Shown: positions 9,025-17,974, counted from the first letter of the stretch. The stretch is 64,000 nt of DNA from Mucilaginibacter sp. SG564 (GCF_013149275.1 NZ_JABGNA010000006.1:310001-374000), one strand, 5' to 3'. The notes: generated from the letters alone by a model not told the origin. Numbers and translations: made by a program.

Positions 9025-9821
9025 CGCCTACCATTGTACCGGAGATATTTATATCCTGCAAAAAAGAAGCGCATTACAGCCGTGAACTGGTGCTGCCGCA
9101 GCCCGCGCTGGTAAGGGTAATGTCTGGCGAGGTAAGGATTGCCGGTGCCGACAGGCATTTCAGTTTTTTTGCAGGCGATACGGTGCTGTTTCCCCGAAAT
9201 CAACTGGGGCGGATGAGCAAGTTACCCCTGAACGGCGAACCCTGTATTGCCGTATCTATCGTTTTCAGGCAGGAAATCTTAAGTCAATATTACACGGCTC
9301 ATCCTATCGATCCGCAGCCGCATCAAGCCATCGGCCTGATACAGCTGGCCGATCACCCTTTGCTTGAAAGTTTGTTCAATTCGCTCACGCCTTATTTTAA
9401 ACTGGCTGATGCCTTGCCCGCTGATCTGGCTGCTTTTAAAATGGAGGAAGCCATAAGGGTACTACGCGCCATTGATAAAAATGTAGATCAGTTGCTGGGC
9501 CAGCTTGATGAGCCGGGAAAGATAGACCTTGCGGACTTTATGGAACGGAATTATATGTTTAACCTCACCGCTGCCAAATTTGGCTACTTAACAGGCAGAA
9601 GTTTGACCACGTTTAAGCGCGATTTTAAAAAAACGTTTAACAATACCCCAGAGAAGTGGCTCACTAAAAAACGCCTGGAACTGGCACATTACCTGATATC
9701 CGAACAAAAAAGAAAACCATCTGATGTTTATTTCGATGTAGGTTTTGAAAACCTGTCGCACTTTTCCTTCGCGTTTAAAAAGCAGTTTGGCTATAACCCT
9801 ACGGCTGCTTTCGCCGCGTAG
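9012..9821 (+). CDS. AraC-family transcriptional regulator
   Basis: 269 residues. The N-terminal half (about 1-150) looks like a cupin-type effector domain, with MSGEVRIAGADRHFSFFAGDTVLFP. The C-terminal 100 residues carry the two helix-turn-helix motifs of AraC proteins: FNLTAAKFGYLTGRSLTTFKRDF, then FDVGFENLSHFSFAFKKQFGYNP. It overlaps the preceding SDR gene by 13 bp, so it probably controls that gene or responds to its product. The start ATG at 9012 gives a complete effector domain. Confidence 0.9.
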   Translation: MEPLTPTIVPEIFISCKKEAHYSRELVLPQPALVRVMSGEVRIAGADRHFSFFAGDTVLFPRNQLGRMSKLPLNGEPCIAVSIVFRQEILSQYYTAHPIDPQPHQAIGLIQLADHPLLESLFNSLTPYFKLADALPADLAAFKMEEAIRVLRAIDKNVDQLLGQLDEPGKIDLADFMERNYMFNLTAAKFGYLTGRSLTTFKRDFKKTFNNTPEKWLTKKRLELAHYLISEQKRKPSDVYFDVGFENLSHFSFAFKKQFGYNPTAAFAA

Positions 9822-9884
9822 TGAGGCGTGTTTGTTATGTCTTGTTTCCAGCAATTATAGTTTGTGTATGAATATCTTTGACAT

Positions 9885-10003
9885 GTCATTTCGAACGAGG
9901 TACGAGGAGAAATCTTCTTCGATCTGCTATTTTAGCTTGCTTGGCGTAGAAGATTTCTCCTCACCCTTGTGTACAATTCCCATCTCGGTTCGTTCGAAAT
10001 GAC
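9885..10003. repeat. REP-like palindrome (GTCATTTCGAACGA type)
   Basis: Perfect 14-bp ends, GTCATTTCGAACGA (9885-9898) and its complement (9990-10003), enclose further paired blocks around GGAGAAATCTTCT and AGAAGATTTCTCC. It lies just past the AraC-family gene and belongs to the GTCAT...ATGAC class found at several other gaps in the window. Confidence 0.75.
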
Positions 10004-10033
10004 ACCTTTTTTAACCCTACTAATATTTATACC

Positions 10034-10314
10034 TAATGCTACCACAAGCGCCCCGCTTGTGGGCATATGCAATGAATATTTAGTCTTGTCCTGTGAACCA
10101 CAAGCGGGACGCTCGCGGTAGCGATGGGGTTTTGTAAGCCCCATCGGGGTTAAAGCTTTGTAGAAATGAATTTGATTTCAAAACCAGTGCCGTAGGTACT
10201 GCACCCAGGTTGCATACCTACGGCATGCTAAATATTTATTGTTTATTTGCTACAAAGCTTTTACTCTTACGGAGTATTACTTAATTTAATGCTAATGCAC
10301 TTGCGGTAGCATTA
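10034..10314. repeat. Nested inverted-repeat element between convergent genes
   Basis: The outer arms TAATGCTACC (10034-10043) and GGTAGCATTA (10305-10314) enclose three further stems. These are CCACAAGCG / CGCTTGTGG (10042-10062), AAAGCTTTGTAG / CTACAAAGCTTT (10152-10163 and 10250-10261), and GCCGTAGGTA / TACCTACGGC (10189-10198 and 10215-10224). All listed arms are exact. The element fills the space between the AraC-family and LytTR genes and ends next to the LytTR stop codon. Confidence 0.65.
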
Positions 10315-10315
10315 T

Positions 10316-11002
10316 TCAACCCAGTTCCTGTAAACATTGGGCATAGGTGGCGCCGATGGGGATGCTGTGGCTACCTATCTGTACCTGTGTACGGTCGAAC
10401 TTATTTACCTTACTGCGTGCTACAATATAAGCGCGGTGGGTACGGATAAACTTTTTGGGCGGTAGCAGCATCAGCATATCGCTTATGGTTACCCGGGTAC
10501 TTAAAGAGCGATCGCCCTCCAGGTGGATGCGGGTGTAATTGCCCGCGGCTTCAATAAACAATATCTCGTTCAGCTCCACTTTAATTTGCTCGTAGCCATC
10601 TTTTATAAATATGGAGCTTGCCACTTTAGCAGTATCGGGTCTGTTGCGTAAAGTATATAGCTCATGGGCCTTGTTACAAGCTTTTAAAAAACGAGGTAAC
10701 GAAAATGGTTTTAACAGGTAATCCACGGCATCCAGCTCAAAGCTTTTTACGGCATGTTCTGAATAGGCTGTGGTGAAGATGACCAGGGGCGGATTGCTGA
10801 TGCTGTTCAAAAAATCAAGACCACTGATGTCGGGCATTTTGATATCCAGGAACATCAGGTCGATTTTGTTTTGCCGCAGATAATCCAGGGCCTCAAAAGC
10901 ATTGGTAAATATGGCTTTCAACTCCACAAAAGGCACTTTGGAGGCGTGTGCCTGCACAATGTTCAGCGCAATGGGTTCATCGTCGATGGCAATGGCTATC
11001 AT
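10316..11002 (-). CDS. LytTR-family response regulator
   Basis: 228 residues. The receiver domain (1-120) has the acidic pair D7/D8, the phosphoacceptor D53 in MFLDIKMPD, the Thr in VIFTTAYSEHA and the Lys in DYLLKPF. The C-terminal LytTR DNA-binding domain spans about 130-225, with IFIEAAGNYTRIHLEGD and KKFIRTHRAYIV. It is translated 13 bp after the sensor kinase gene upstream, forming a LytS/LytR-type two-component system. Target genes are not evident nearby. Confidence 0.93.
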   Translation of the reverse strand: MIAIAIDDEPIALNIVQAHASKVPFVELKAIFTNAFEALDYLRQNKIDLMFLDIKMPDISGLDFLNSISNPPLVIFTTAYSEHAVKSFELDAVDYLLKPFSLPRFLKACNKAHELYTLRNRPDTAKVASSIFIKDGYEQIKVELNEILFIEAAGNYTRIHLEGDRSLSTRVTISDMLMLLPPKKFIRTHRAYIVARSKVNKFDRTQVQIGSHSIPIGATYAQCLQELG

Positions 11003-11015
11003 TCTTTAAATGTAA

Positions 11016-12458
11016 TTAATTATCCAGTTGCAAGGTAAGATGAACAAAAAACTCCGTTGCGTTTTGGCGAATAACCAGCTCGTGCCTGTCGGGATACAGG
11101 AGTGCCAGGCGCTGTTTTACGTTGTCGAGCCCGATGCCGCTTTGGCCCTTTTCCGGGTCGTTATCCGGCTTGATATGGATACTGTTATGTACATCAAAAT
11201 AAAGGGTATTGCCGCTGGTATTAAGCGTTACTTTAATATGCGATGGATTGATCAAACTGATGCCATGCTTAAAGGCATTCTCCACAAAGGGGATCAGCAG
11301 CATGGGCGTTATGGTCAAATCGGATGTAATGTCTTCTATCTGTGTTTCGATAACGATAGCCGGCGAGGTTGAGGTACGCAGCTTTTGCAGCAGGATATAG
11401 TTTTTCAGATAATCGGTATCGCGGGATAAAGCGATCTTGTCCTGGATGTTCTCCTGCAGCATGAAACGCATCATATCGCCCAGTTTCTGGATGCCCTCGC
11501 CTGTGCGTTCGGCATTTTCCTGCAGGGCGGTGCCGTAAAGGGTGTTCAGGGCGTTGAATAAAAAGTGAGGATTTATCTGCGATTTTAAAAAGTTAAGACT
11601 GGCATCTGATTTACCCAATTCCGTTTTCAGGGTTTTGATCTCTTCGTCTTTTTTGGCATTGCGCCTTTTAAAAATGCTCCATGAAAACGGGGCTACGAGT
11701 ATAAGCTGTGCAAAGAAATTGCTGATCACAATGACGGCTATCTGTTCTTCGTCGGTATTGGCCTCGATGGAAAACACGTGTGATGTTGGGCCTAACAGAC
11801 GGTTACCCCCTTTAAAACAAAGGCCCAGTATCCACAACGCTATACATGACAGCAGTGTTAAGCCCATCATGCGGCCATAGTAACGCGCATAGCTCCTTTT
11901 GGGTAAAAATGTGGCGGGCAGCAGCCGGTGTACCGAGTATAAATAAACAGTGATCATGGCTGGTACGGTAAAGGCGATAAAAAATTTAACTCCTTCGGGC
12001 GATCCCAAATAAAGGGCGGCTACAATGAGCAATATCCAGGATGCGGTGAGCAATGCCGCATCGTAATACAGCACGTTTGCAGTGTTACGGCTATCGCGGT
12101 TAAAAAATGTGAGTAGTAGCTTGATAGCCAGCAATACGGCGAAATATAGGTTAATGATGCCCAATGTAATGCAGGCATATATGAAAATTAAAATAAATAA
12201 AGTGCCGCCCGGCGAAATATGCGTTTGGTTTTCAAACACAGGCACCATATAAAAACAAATAAAAGCATAACAAATAAATACCATAATATGGTTAAACAAC
12301 ACCGGGGCCAGTATGCCCACAAAATAAGTGTGATGAATATCGTTAAGACGGATCTCATCAATAAGCGATAAGATAAAGGATAAGATGAGGCAGCCGGTAA
12401 CTATCCAGAATTCAATAAGGGAAGCTCCTTTTAGTTTTATACTTAATTGCTTGTACAT
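11016..12458 (-). CDS. LytS/YehU-type sensor histidine kinase
   Basis: 480 residues. Seven or so hydrophobic helices fill residues 15-260 with no obvious extracellular sensor domain. A short coiled linker (about 265-285) leads to the histidine-kinase block SQINPHFLFNALNTLYG with phosphoacceptor H298. The ATPase motifs LLIPFVENAFKHGI and SGIGLDNVKQRL follow, as in the His_kinase (PF06580) family. It pairs with the LytTR regulator 13 bp downstream. The signal is unknown; some relatives sense small metabolites or peptides through their membrane region. Confidence 0.92.
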   Translation of the reverse strand: MYKQLSIKLKGASLIEFWIVTGCLILSFILSLIDEIRLNDIHHTYFVGILAPVLFNHIMVFICYAFICFYMVPVFENQTHISPGGTLFILIFIYACITLGIINLYFAVLLAIKLLLTFFNRDSRNTANVLYYDAALLTASWILLIVAALYLGSPEGVKFFIAFTVPAMITVYLYSVHRLLPATFLPKRSYARYYGRMMGLTLLSCIALWILGLCFKGGNRLLGPTSHVFSIEANTDEEQIAVIVISNFFAQLILVAPFSWSIFKRRNAKKDEEIKTLKTELGKSDASLNFLKSQINPHFLFNALNTLYGTALQENAERTGEGIQKLGDMMRFMLQENIQDKIALSRDTDYLKNYILLQKLRTSTSPAIVIETQIEDITSDLTITPMLLIPFVENAFKHGISLINPSHIKVTLNTSGNTLYFDVHNSIHIKPDNDPEKGQSGIGLDNVKQRLALLYPDRHELVIRQNATEFFVHLTLQLDN

Positions 12459-12612
12459 GACAGGTTAGATTTTGAATGCTTGGTTTACGGCTACAATAGT
12501 ACAAAAGCCCGGCGATGTTAAAATTGAAATGTGATAAACCCTTTAAAAAATGTGACGAATAATAGTTCGAGTGGTTTTAACGGCCCTGCATTGATAAGAG
12601 GGGTTAAAATAA

Positions 12613-12636
12613 AAATGTCTCATGTGTGTGACATTT
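12613..12636. promoter_or_regulatory. Probable TetR operator
   Basis: Perfect 7-bp half-sites AAATGTC (12613-12619) and GACATTT (12630-12636) are separated by 10 bp, directly upstream of the -7 box and start of the TetR gene. The size, symmetry and placement fit an autoregulatory TetR-family operator. That this protein binds it is inferred. Confidence 0.5.
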
Positions 12637-12640
12637 GTCT

Positions 12641-12648
12641 TATATTTG
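12641..12648 (+). promoter_or_regulatory. -7 promoter box TATATTTG for the TetR gene
   Basis: An exact TAnnTTTG match whose last base is 8 bp before ATG 12656. Transcription would begin within a few bases of the start codon, so the message is leaderless or nearly so. Confidence 0.6.
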
Positions 12649-12655
12649 CGCCAGC

Positions 12656-13204
12656 ATGACAAGTCAGAAAATTATAGACAACGCCATAGCGGTTTTGAAT
12701 GAGGATTTTTATGCCCCGCTGGATATCATTGCCGGGCAGGCAGGCGTAAACAGAAGAACCCTGCACCGGCATTTTAAAGACAGGGCCGCATTGATAGACG
12801 CTTGTTGGGCCGATATGATGCAAACCTGGCATCGGGCGATGCTCGCGGCTTATCATAGCAGTACCGATCCTGTGGTGCAGTTGGAGCAGATGTTATATGC
12901 GGGTATTGATTGCGGGGTGAAATACGCGTTTTTGAATACGCTTCAAACAAAATACTTGAACGAGAAAGCGGGAGCCGTTGAAAATGAAGCTTACGAACAG
13001 GCAAAAAACAACTGGTTTAGCCTTGTTCCGGAACTGCAGCGTCAAAAGCTGATCAGCGACAGCTTGTCAGTCGCTTGGATCCGCATGCTGTTTGTGAACA
13101 TGATCAATACTACTATACAAGCATTGCGATCGGGAGATGTTGCTCCGAATGATATTAAAAAATTCGCCTGGTACTCTTTTAGCCGAAGCATAGGTTTGCT
13201 ATAA
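12656..13204 (+). CDS. TetR-family transcriptional regulator
   Basis: 182 residues from ATG 12656. An upstream in-frame ATG at 12635 overlaps the operator and promoter box and is rejected. The N-terminal helix-turn-helix is ALNEDFYAPLDIIAGQAGVNRRTLHRHFKDRAALIDACW (about 10-48). The remainder is an all-helical ligand/dimer domain. The operator-like palindrome ahead of it suggests autoregulation. The divergent kinase gene shares this 197-bp region and might also be controlled, though nothing shows it. The ligand is unknown. Confidence 0.88.
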   Translation: MTSQKIIDNAIAVLNEDFYAPLDIIAGQAGVNRRTLHRHFKDRAALIDACWADMMQTWHRAMLAAYHSSTDPVVQLEQMLYAGIDCGVKYAFLNTLQTKYLNEKAGAVENEAYEQAKNNWFSLVPELQRQKLISDSLSVAWIRMLFVNMINTTIQALRSGDVAPNDIKKFAWYSFSRSIGLL

Positions 13205-13242
13205 GTGCTGTTGGGTATTGGGTTAAGTGATTACAAAGATTA

Positions 13243-14091
13243 ATGATGATACACTCCTTTTTATTAATAGGTCAGTCAAATATAGCCGGGCGTGGTTTTA
13301 TACAGGAAGTTCCACCAGTTTTTAATGAATCTGTTAAAATGCTGCGCAACGGTCGCTGGCAGATCATGACAGAACCTATCCATAACGACCGCCCCTCGGC
13401 AGGCGTTGGTTTGGCGGCATCCTTTGCCGCTGCCTGGCATTTGAATAATCCGGCAGAAGAAATAGGCCTGATCCCCTGTGCCGATGGCGGCACCAGCCTG
13501 GACGACTGGGCGGTTGGTGGTGTACTTTTTGACAACGCCCTGGCCCAGGCAAAACTGGCGCAGCGCAGCAGCCGGCTATCGGGTATTTTATGGCACCAGG
13601 GCGAAAATGATTGTTCTGCGGATGGCGCCGCAGCATATGCCCAAAAATTTGACCGGATAATTAATGGATTGCGTACTGAATTAAATGTGCCGGATGTTCC
13701 TCTGATTGTGGGGGGACTGGGAGATTTTTTAACGGCCGGTTTGTACGGCAGTTATTTTACTGCTTATCCATTAATTAATGAGGCGTTGTTGCAATATGCC
13801 CAAACGCGTAACCATTGTTATTTTGTGACCGCAGCGGGCTTAACGGCCAATGAAGATCAGATTCATTTTAACGCGGTATCCCAAAGGATACTGGGTATAC
13901 GTTATTTTGAAGCATTTAACACGCGGGCGCACATTACAGCACCTTTGCCTTATGAGCATAACCTGGTGCAAACTATTTACAATAGGCCTTTTACCCCGAA
14001 AGAAGAGAAATTGTTACTGGAAAACCGCTTTGCATCCGGCAAAATAACATTGCAGGAGTTTCGGGAGCAGCTGGTGCTTATTGCCGGGTAA
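13243..14091 (+). CDS. Sialate O-acetylesterase-like (SASA/CE6-type) esterase
   Basis: 282 residues, with no signal peptide visible. The SGNH-like motifs are FLLIGQSNIAGRG with nucleophile Ser12, CADGGTSLDDW, ILWHQGENDC, and DQIHFNAVSQRILG supplying the catalytic His. These match the SASA family, which removes acetyl groups from sialic acid or xylan. A C-terminal tail of about 50 residues after the domain (TIYNRPFTPKEEKLLLENRFASGKI) is unusual and helical. The gene follows the TetR gene by 38 bp and may be co-transcribed. Starts at 13243 and 13246 are equally possible. Confidence 0.85.
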   Translation: MMIHSFLLIGQSNIAGRGFIQEVPPVFNESVKMLRNGRWQIMTEPIHNDRPSAGVGLAASFAAAWHLNNPAEEIGLIPCADGGTSLDDWAVGGVLFDNALAQAKLAQRSSRLSGILWHQGENDCSADGAAAYAQKFDRIINGLRTELNVPDVPLIVGGLGDFLTAGLYGSYFTAYPLINEALLQYAQTRNHCYFVTAAGLTANEDQIHFNAVSQRILGIRYFEAFNTRAHITAPLPYEHNLVQTIYNRPFTPKEEKLLLENRFASGKITLQEFREQLVLIAG

Positions 14092-14231
14092 TGTCCATCC
14101 ATAAGCTAAAATTATCTGTTCCCCCCCGCTATAAATGACGTTGTAGGTTAAGTTTTTGTCACAATGTCAATATCTTGGGCCGGTGGGTAAATCAAATTTC
14201 GTAGTTTAGCGGTGCCCTTAAAGTCACTCAA

Positions 14232-16568
14232 ATGTTCTGGAAACATACCGCTTCTTTTATCCTTAAAAACCGTCTCATCGTATTTATCTGCGTTTTAGCA
14301 CTGAGCGCTTTTATGGGTTTTGAAGCGTCGAAAGTAAAAATAACCTTTAACGGGGGCAAAGTGCTGCCCGTTACCGATTCGGCCTACATCCGCTATAACC
14401 AGTTTAAACAAACCTTTGGCCAGGATGCCTCATCGATGGTTTTGGGTATCAAATCGGACAAAATATTTGATAAAAATGTGTTTAACGATTGGTACCAGAT
14501 AGGTACCCAGCTAAAGCAGATCAAAGGGGTAAAGGCAGTGGTTTCTATCGCCAATGTTTATGATCTGCAAAAGGATACCCTGCAGCACCGCTTTGTGGTA
14601 AAGCCACTGGTTACCGGGGTACTGCCCACCGCGCAGGCGGTTGATAGCGTAAAGCAGCATTTGTTAAACCTGCCATTTTACAAAGGTTTAATATGGAGCA
14701 ACGATGGTCAATCGACCTTAATGGCGATAACGTTTGATGATAAGATCATCAATACGCCATACCGTGTGCCCATCATTAACAAAATGCTTAAACTGGGCCA
14801 ACAGTTTGAACAAAAGCATAGCATCAAGGTACATTACTCGGGCCTGCCGCTGATCCGTACTGTTGTTGGCGACTTGGTGGCTCATGAGTTTTCCATGTTC
14901 CTGGGCTTGTCTATATTGATTACGGCTGTTATCCTGCTTATCTTTTTCCGGTCGTTTTTCCCGGTAATATTCCCGGTGCTTATTGTGGTTCTTGGGGTAG
15001 TATGGAGCCTGGGCATCCTGTACATGATGCATTACGAAATGACCATTTTAACCGGCATCATTCCGCCGCTGGTGGTGGTTATCGGCATCCCGAACACTAT
15101 TTTTATCCTTAATAAATACTACCACGAGTTTGATATATCGGGCAATAAAATGGAGGCATTGGCCATAGCGCTCGAAAAGGCCGGTATTACCACTTTTATA
15201 GCTAACATTACTACCGCCATTGGTTTTGGTGTGTTGTGTTTTACCAACAGCGAGTTGCTTACCCAGTTTGGTTTGGTGGCTTCGCTGGGCATATTATCCA
15301 CATTTGCTTTGAGCCTGATATTGGTGCCTATCGTATTCAGCTATCTACCCGCTCCGAAAGCCAAACAAAACGGTATTAAGGACAGCCAATGGATGAAAGC
15401 CTTGCTGGTTAAGCTGGATACCCTGGTGCATCAAAAACGGAAAGCCATTTATATTACCACGCTGGTATTGGTGATTATTTCGGCAGTGGGCATTTATCGT
15501 ATCAATATCAATGGCTACGTGGTCGACGATCTGCCTCAGCATAACAATACCCTGGAAGACCTTAAATTCTTTGAATCGAACTTTAACGGGGTATTGCCTT
15601 TGGAGGTAAGTATTGATACCAAAAGAAAAAACGGAGTGGTGAACCAAACGGTGATCCGCAAAGTAGAAAAACTGGAAAAGCTGATTTCTTCGTACCCGCA
15701 GTTCAGTCGTTCTATTTCCCTCATCCAGGTGTTGAAATTTTCTACCCAGGCATTTTATGGCGGCAATGCGGAATACTATCGTTTACCCGATGGTCTGGAG
15801 CAGAATTTTATATTGAACTATGCCGCTAATTCGGGCAAAAGCTCATCCGGGGCGCTGAACACTTACCTGGATAAAGATCACCGTATAACCCGGGTAACTT
15901 TTGAAATGGTTGATGCCGGTTCAAAAAAAATGAACGTGGTACTGGCCGAACTACAGCCCCGCATCGACTCGATATTTAATCCCAAAAAATTTCATGTGGA
16001 GCTTACTGGCTCCAGCATTATTTTCATCAAGGGCACCAATTACCTGCTTACAAATTTGTACGAAAGTTTGGCCTGGGCCATTGTGCTGATAGCCGGGGTA
16101 ATGTGGATCTTGTTCAGGGGTGTAAAAATGATAGCTATTTCACTGGTGCCTAACCTGGTTCCGCTCATCATCACGGCGGGCATTATGGGCTTTTTCGGTA
16201 TCCCGCTCAAGCCATCAACCATACTGATATTCAGTATCGCGATGGGTATCTCGTCCGATCAAACTATTTATTTTATCACCCGCTACCGCCATGAGCTGCG
16301 CTATACCCGTAAAAGCATATCGCGCATTGTGTCTGATACCATTCGTGAAACCGGGGTGAGTATGATATTTATAGCCACGGTGCTGTTTTTTGGCTTCGGC
16401 ATATTCGCAGTATCCAAATTTGGCGGAACCGTAGCCCTGGGGGTATTGTTGTCTATCACGTTACTGGTAGCGATGATCAGCAATCTTACGCTGCTGCCCG
16501 CTTTTTTACTAAGCCTGGATGGCGGCGTTGACCGTAAAAAAATAAAAGGACCGGATATTGAGGAGTAA
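14232..16568 (+). CDS. RND/MMPL-family transporter
   Basis: 778 residues with the duplicated RND arrangement. A first membrane helix at about 14-32 is followed by a large extracytoplasmic loop to about 220. Five helices lie between about 225 and 375 and another at about 405-425. The second large loop runs to about 625, and a final helix block spans about 628-765. The motif GIPNTIFILNKYYHEF and the later IAMGISSDQTIYFITRYRHEL are the paired transmembrane-4-type segments of MMPL proteins. Proton-driven export of lipids or hydrophobic compounds is the family role; the substrate is unknown. No membrane-fusion or outer-membrane partner adjoins it. Confidence 0.9.
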   Translation: MFWKHTASFILKNRLIVFICVLALSAFMGFEASKVKITFNGGKVLPVTDSAYIRYNQFKQTFGQDASSMVLGIKSDKIFDKNVFNDWYQIGTQLKQIKGVKAVVSIANVYDLQKDTLQHRFVVKPLVTGVLPTAQAVDSVKQHLLNLPFYKGLIWSNDGQSTLMAITFDDKIINTPYRVPIINKMLKLGQQFEQKHSIKVHYSGLPLIRTVVGDLVAHEFSMFLGLSILITAVILLIFFRSFFPVIFPVLIVVLGVVWSLGILYMMHYEMTILTGIIPPLVVVIGIPNTIFILNKYYHEFDISGNKMEALAIALEKAGITTFIANITTAIGFGVLCFTNSELLTQFGLVASLGILSTFALSLILVPIVFSYLPAPKAKQNGIKDSQWMKALLVKLDTLVHQKRKAIYITTLVLVIISAVGIYRININGYVVDDLPQHNNTLEDLKFFESNFNGVLPLEVSIDTKRKNGVVNQTVIRKVEKLEKLISSYPQFSRSISLIQVLKFSTQAFYGGNAEYYRLPDGLEQNFILNYAANSGKSSSGALNTYLDKDHRITRVTFEMVDAGSKKMNVVLAELQPRIDSIFNPKKFHVELTGSSIIFIKGTNYLLTNLYESLAWAIVLIAGVMWILFRGVKMIAISLVPNLVPLIITAGIMGFFGIPLKPSTILIFSIAMGISSDQTIYFITRYRHELRYTRKSISRIVSDTIRETGVSMIFIATVLFFGFGIFAVSKFGGTVALGVLLSITLLVAMISNLTLLPAFLLSLDGGVDRKKIKGPDIEE

Positions 16569-16582
16569 GAGCCTCACCCCGG

Positions 16583-16681
16583 CCCTCTCCATCCCGATAG
16601 CTATCGGGAGAGGAGTGTAAATAAACTTTAATCACGCAAATCAGAACCCTCTCTCCCGATAGCTATCGGGATGGGGAGGGC
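16583..16681. repeat. Inverted repeat carrying two CCCGATAGCTATCGGG palindromes
   Basis: Two arms of about 31-34 bp (16583-16613 and 16648-16681) are inverted copies of one another, and each contains the 16-bp palindrome CCCGATAGCTATCGGG. The second arm ends in a G-rich stretch about a dozen bases before the SDR start, where it could act as the ribosome-binding region or mask it by folding. Confidence 0.75.
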
Positions 16682-16694
16682 AGGGAGGGGTATT

Positions 16695-17471
16695 ATGGAT
16701 CTTAAACTCAACAACAAAGTAGCCGTAATATTAGCGGCCAGTAAAGGATTAGGCAAGGCTGTAGCCACAGCTTTATCTGCCGAGGGCGCAAAAGTGATCA
16801 TTGGCTCGCGAGATGAGGTGGAATTAAATAAAACAGCCGCCGAAATAAATCAACTCACCGGGAACGAGGTGATCGCGATACCAGTTGATGTTTCCAAAGC
16901 CGACGAGATAGACGCTTTCGTTAACAAAGCAGGGAACGCTTTTGGACGGATAGATATCTTGCTGAACAATGCCGGTGGACCTCCTTTTGATAAATTCGAG
17001 AACTTTGACGACGAGCAATGGCAAAAAGCTTTTGATCTTAACCTGCTAAGTGTTGCACGTTTGAGCAAGCTGGTATTGCCGCACATGCAAAAAACAGGCA
17101 GCGGGCGCATCATCAATATTGTTAGTGTTTCGGTAAAAGCCGTGCTGGGTGGTTCGGTACTGTCGACCGCTATGCGGATGGGCGTGGTGGGGATGGCCAA
17201 ACTCATGGCCGATGAATTTGGTCCGTACAATATTACCGTAAACAATGTGGCTCCGGGATTGATCCTGACCGACAGGATAAAACATACCTTACCCAAAGAT
17301 GTAGATCCGGAACAAGCCATAAAAGACAGGGCCAAAAGCATACCGCTTGGCCGCATTGGCAAACCCGAGGAGCTGGCAGCGTTGGTTACCTTCCTGGCAT
17401 CAGAGCAGGCGGCTTATATCACCGGCACAACCATACAGGTAGATGGCGGGGCCAGCAGGAGCATCTTTTAA
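16695..17471 (+). CDS. SDR-family protein with altered catalytic site
   Basis: 258 residues from ATG 16695, which follows a G-rich stretch and gives the normal SDR N-terminus MDLKLNNKVAVILAASKGLGKA. NNAGGPP and the C-terminal ITGTTIQVDGGASRSIF are standard for 3-oxoacyl-ACP-reductase-like SDRs. The YxxxK segment is missing: the aligned region reads VLSTAMRMGVVGMAKLMA, with no Tyr and Met in place of the Lys. A subgroup of BKR-like SDRs shares this loss. It may be a non-catalytic or differently catalytic protein. Its stop overlaps the end of the convergent small membrane gene by 4 bp. Confidence 0.88.
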   Translation: MDLKLNNKVAVILAASKGLGKAVATALSAEGAKVIIGSRDEVELNKTAAEINQLTGNEVIAIPVDVSKADEIDAFVNKAGNAFGRIDILLNNAGGPPFDKFENFDDEQWQKAFDLNLLSVARLSKLVLPHMQKTGSGRIINIVSVSVKAVLGGSVLSTAMRMGVVGMAKLMADEFGPYNITVNNVAPGLILTDRIKHTLPKDVDPEQAIKDRAKSIPLGRIGKPEELAALVTFLASEQAAYITGTTIQVDGGASRSIF

Positions 17472-17668
17472 TTCAAGGCCTGCTCGTTTTTAGCTGGCTT
17501 GTTTTTTGTAAAAAGCGATATCAGACCAGCTATAAACGTAACAGATGTAAGGCCCATCACAAAGCTGGCCCATTTGTCGGCGGTTGAATGATCTGCACTT
17601 TGCAGGCTGATGATTAAAGCTGCAATAAATAATATTCCCGAAATAATGATATATGCTTTAGATCTCAT
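17468..17668 (-). CDS. Small two-helix membrane protein
   Basis: 66 residues. Two membrane helices are at about 5-22 and 34-54, with a polar loop between them and a charged tail FTKNKPAKNEQALN. It is similar in plan to the 67-residue protein encoded just upstream: the second helix ends in a G-L-x-S/T-x-x-x-x-A-G-x-I-S pattern in both, so the two may be old duplicates. Function unknown. The gene is convergent with the SDR gene. Confidence 0.6.
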   Translation of the reverse strand: MRSKAYIIISGILFIAALIISLQSADHSTADKWASFVMGLTSVTFIAGLISLFTKNKPAKNEQALN

Positions 17669-17728
17669 TTGGCGCTTTTTATAAGTATATATAAAGATAT
17701 AAATTTTAACTGTCTTAAAAATAACAGA

Positions 17729-17932
17729 TCAGGCTCCTTTTTTTGTTTCGCGCAGGTAATCAATAACCAGGGTAATAATACTGATGATGCCGGCTATGGT
17801 GAGGCCCAGAGCAGCACCCTGAACAAGGTCTTTCCACCCCGAATGGAATAAAGCAGGGATAGCCATTGATGCCGAAAACAGAATTACGGCAATCAACAAC
17901 ATCAATACTGTACGCCTTACTTTATTTTTCAT
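17729..17932 (-). CDS. Small two-helix membrane protein
   Basis: 67 residues. A basic N-terminus MKNKVRR precedes a helix at about 8-27 and a second at about 36-58, ending DYLRETKKGA. It lies 60 bp upstream of the related 66-residue gene on the same strand and is divergent from ileS, sharing a 73-bp promoter region with it. Function unknown. Confidence 0.6.
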   Translation of the reverse strand: MKNKVRRTVLMLLIAVILFSASMAIPALFHSGWKDLVQGAALGLTIAGIISIITLVIDYLRETKKGA

Positions 17933-17966
17933 TCGTCCAAATTAAAAAAATCATTTATAATTTCCG

Positions 17967-17974
17967 TATTTTTG
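17967..17974 (+). promoter_or_regulatory. -7 promoter box TATTTTTG for ileS
   Basis: An exact TAnnTTTG match 31 bp before the ileS ATG, leaving a leader of about 25 nt. Confidence 0.55.
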
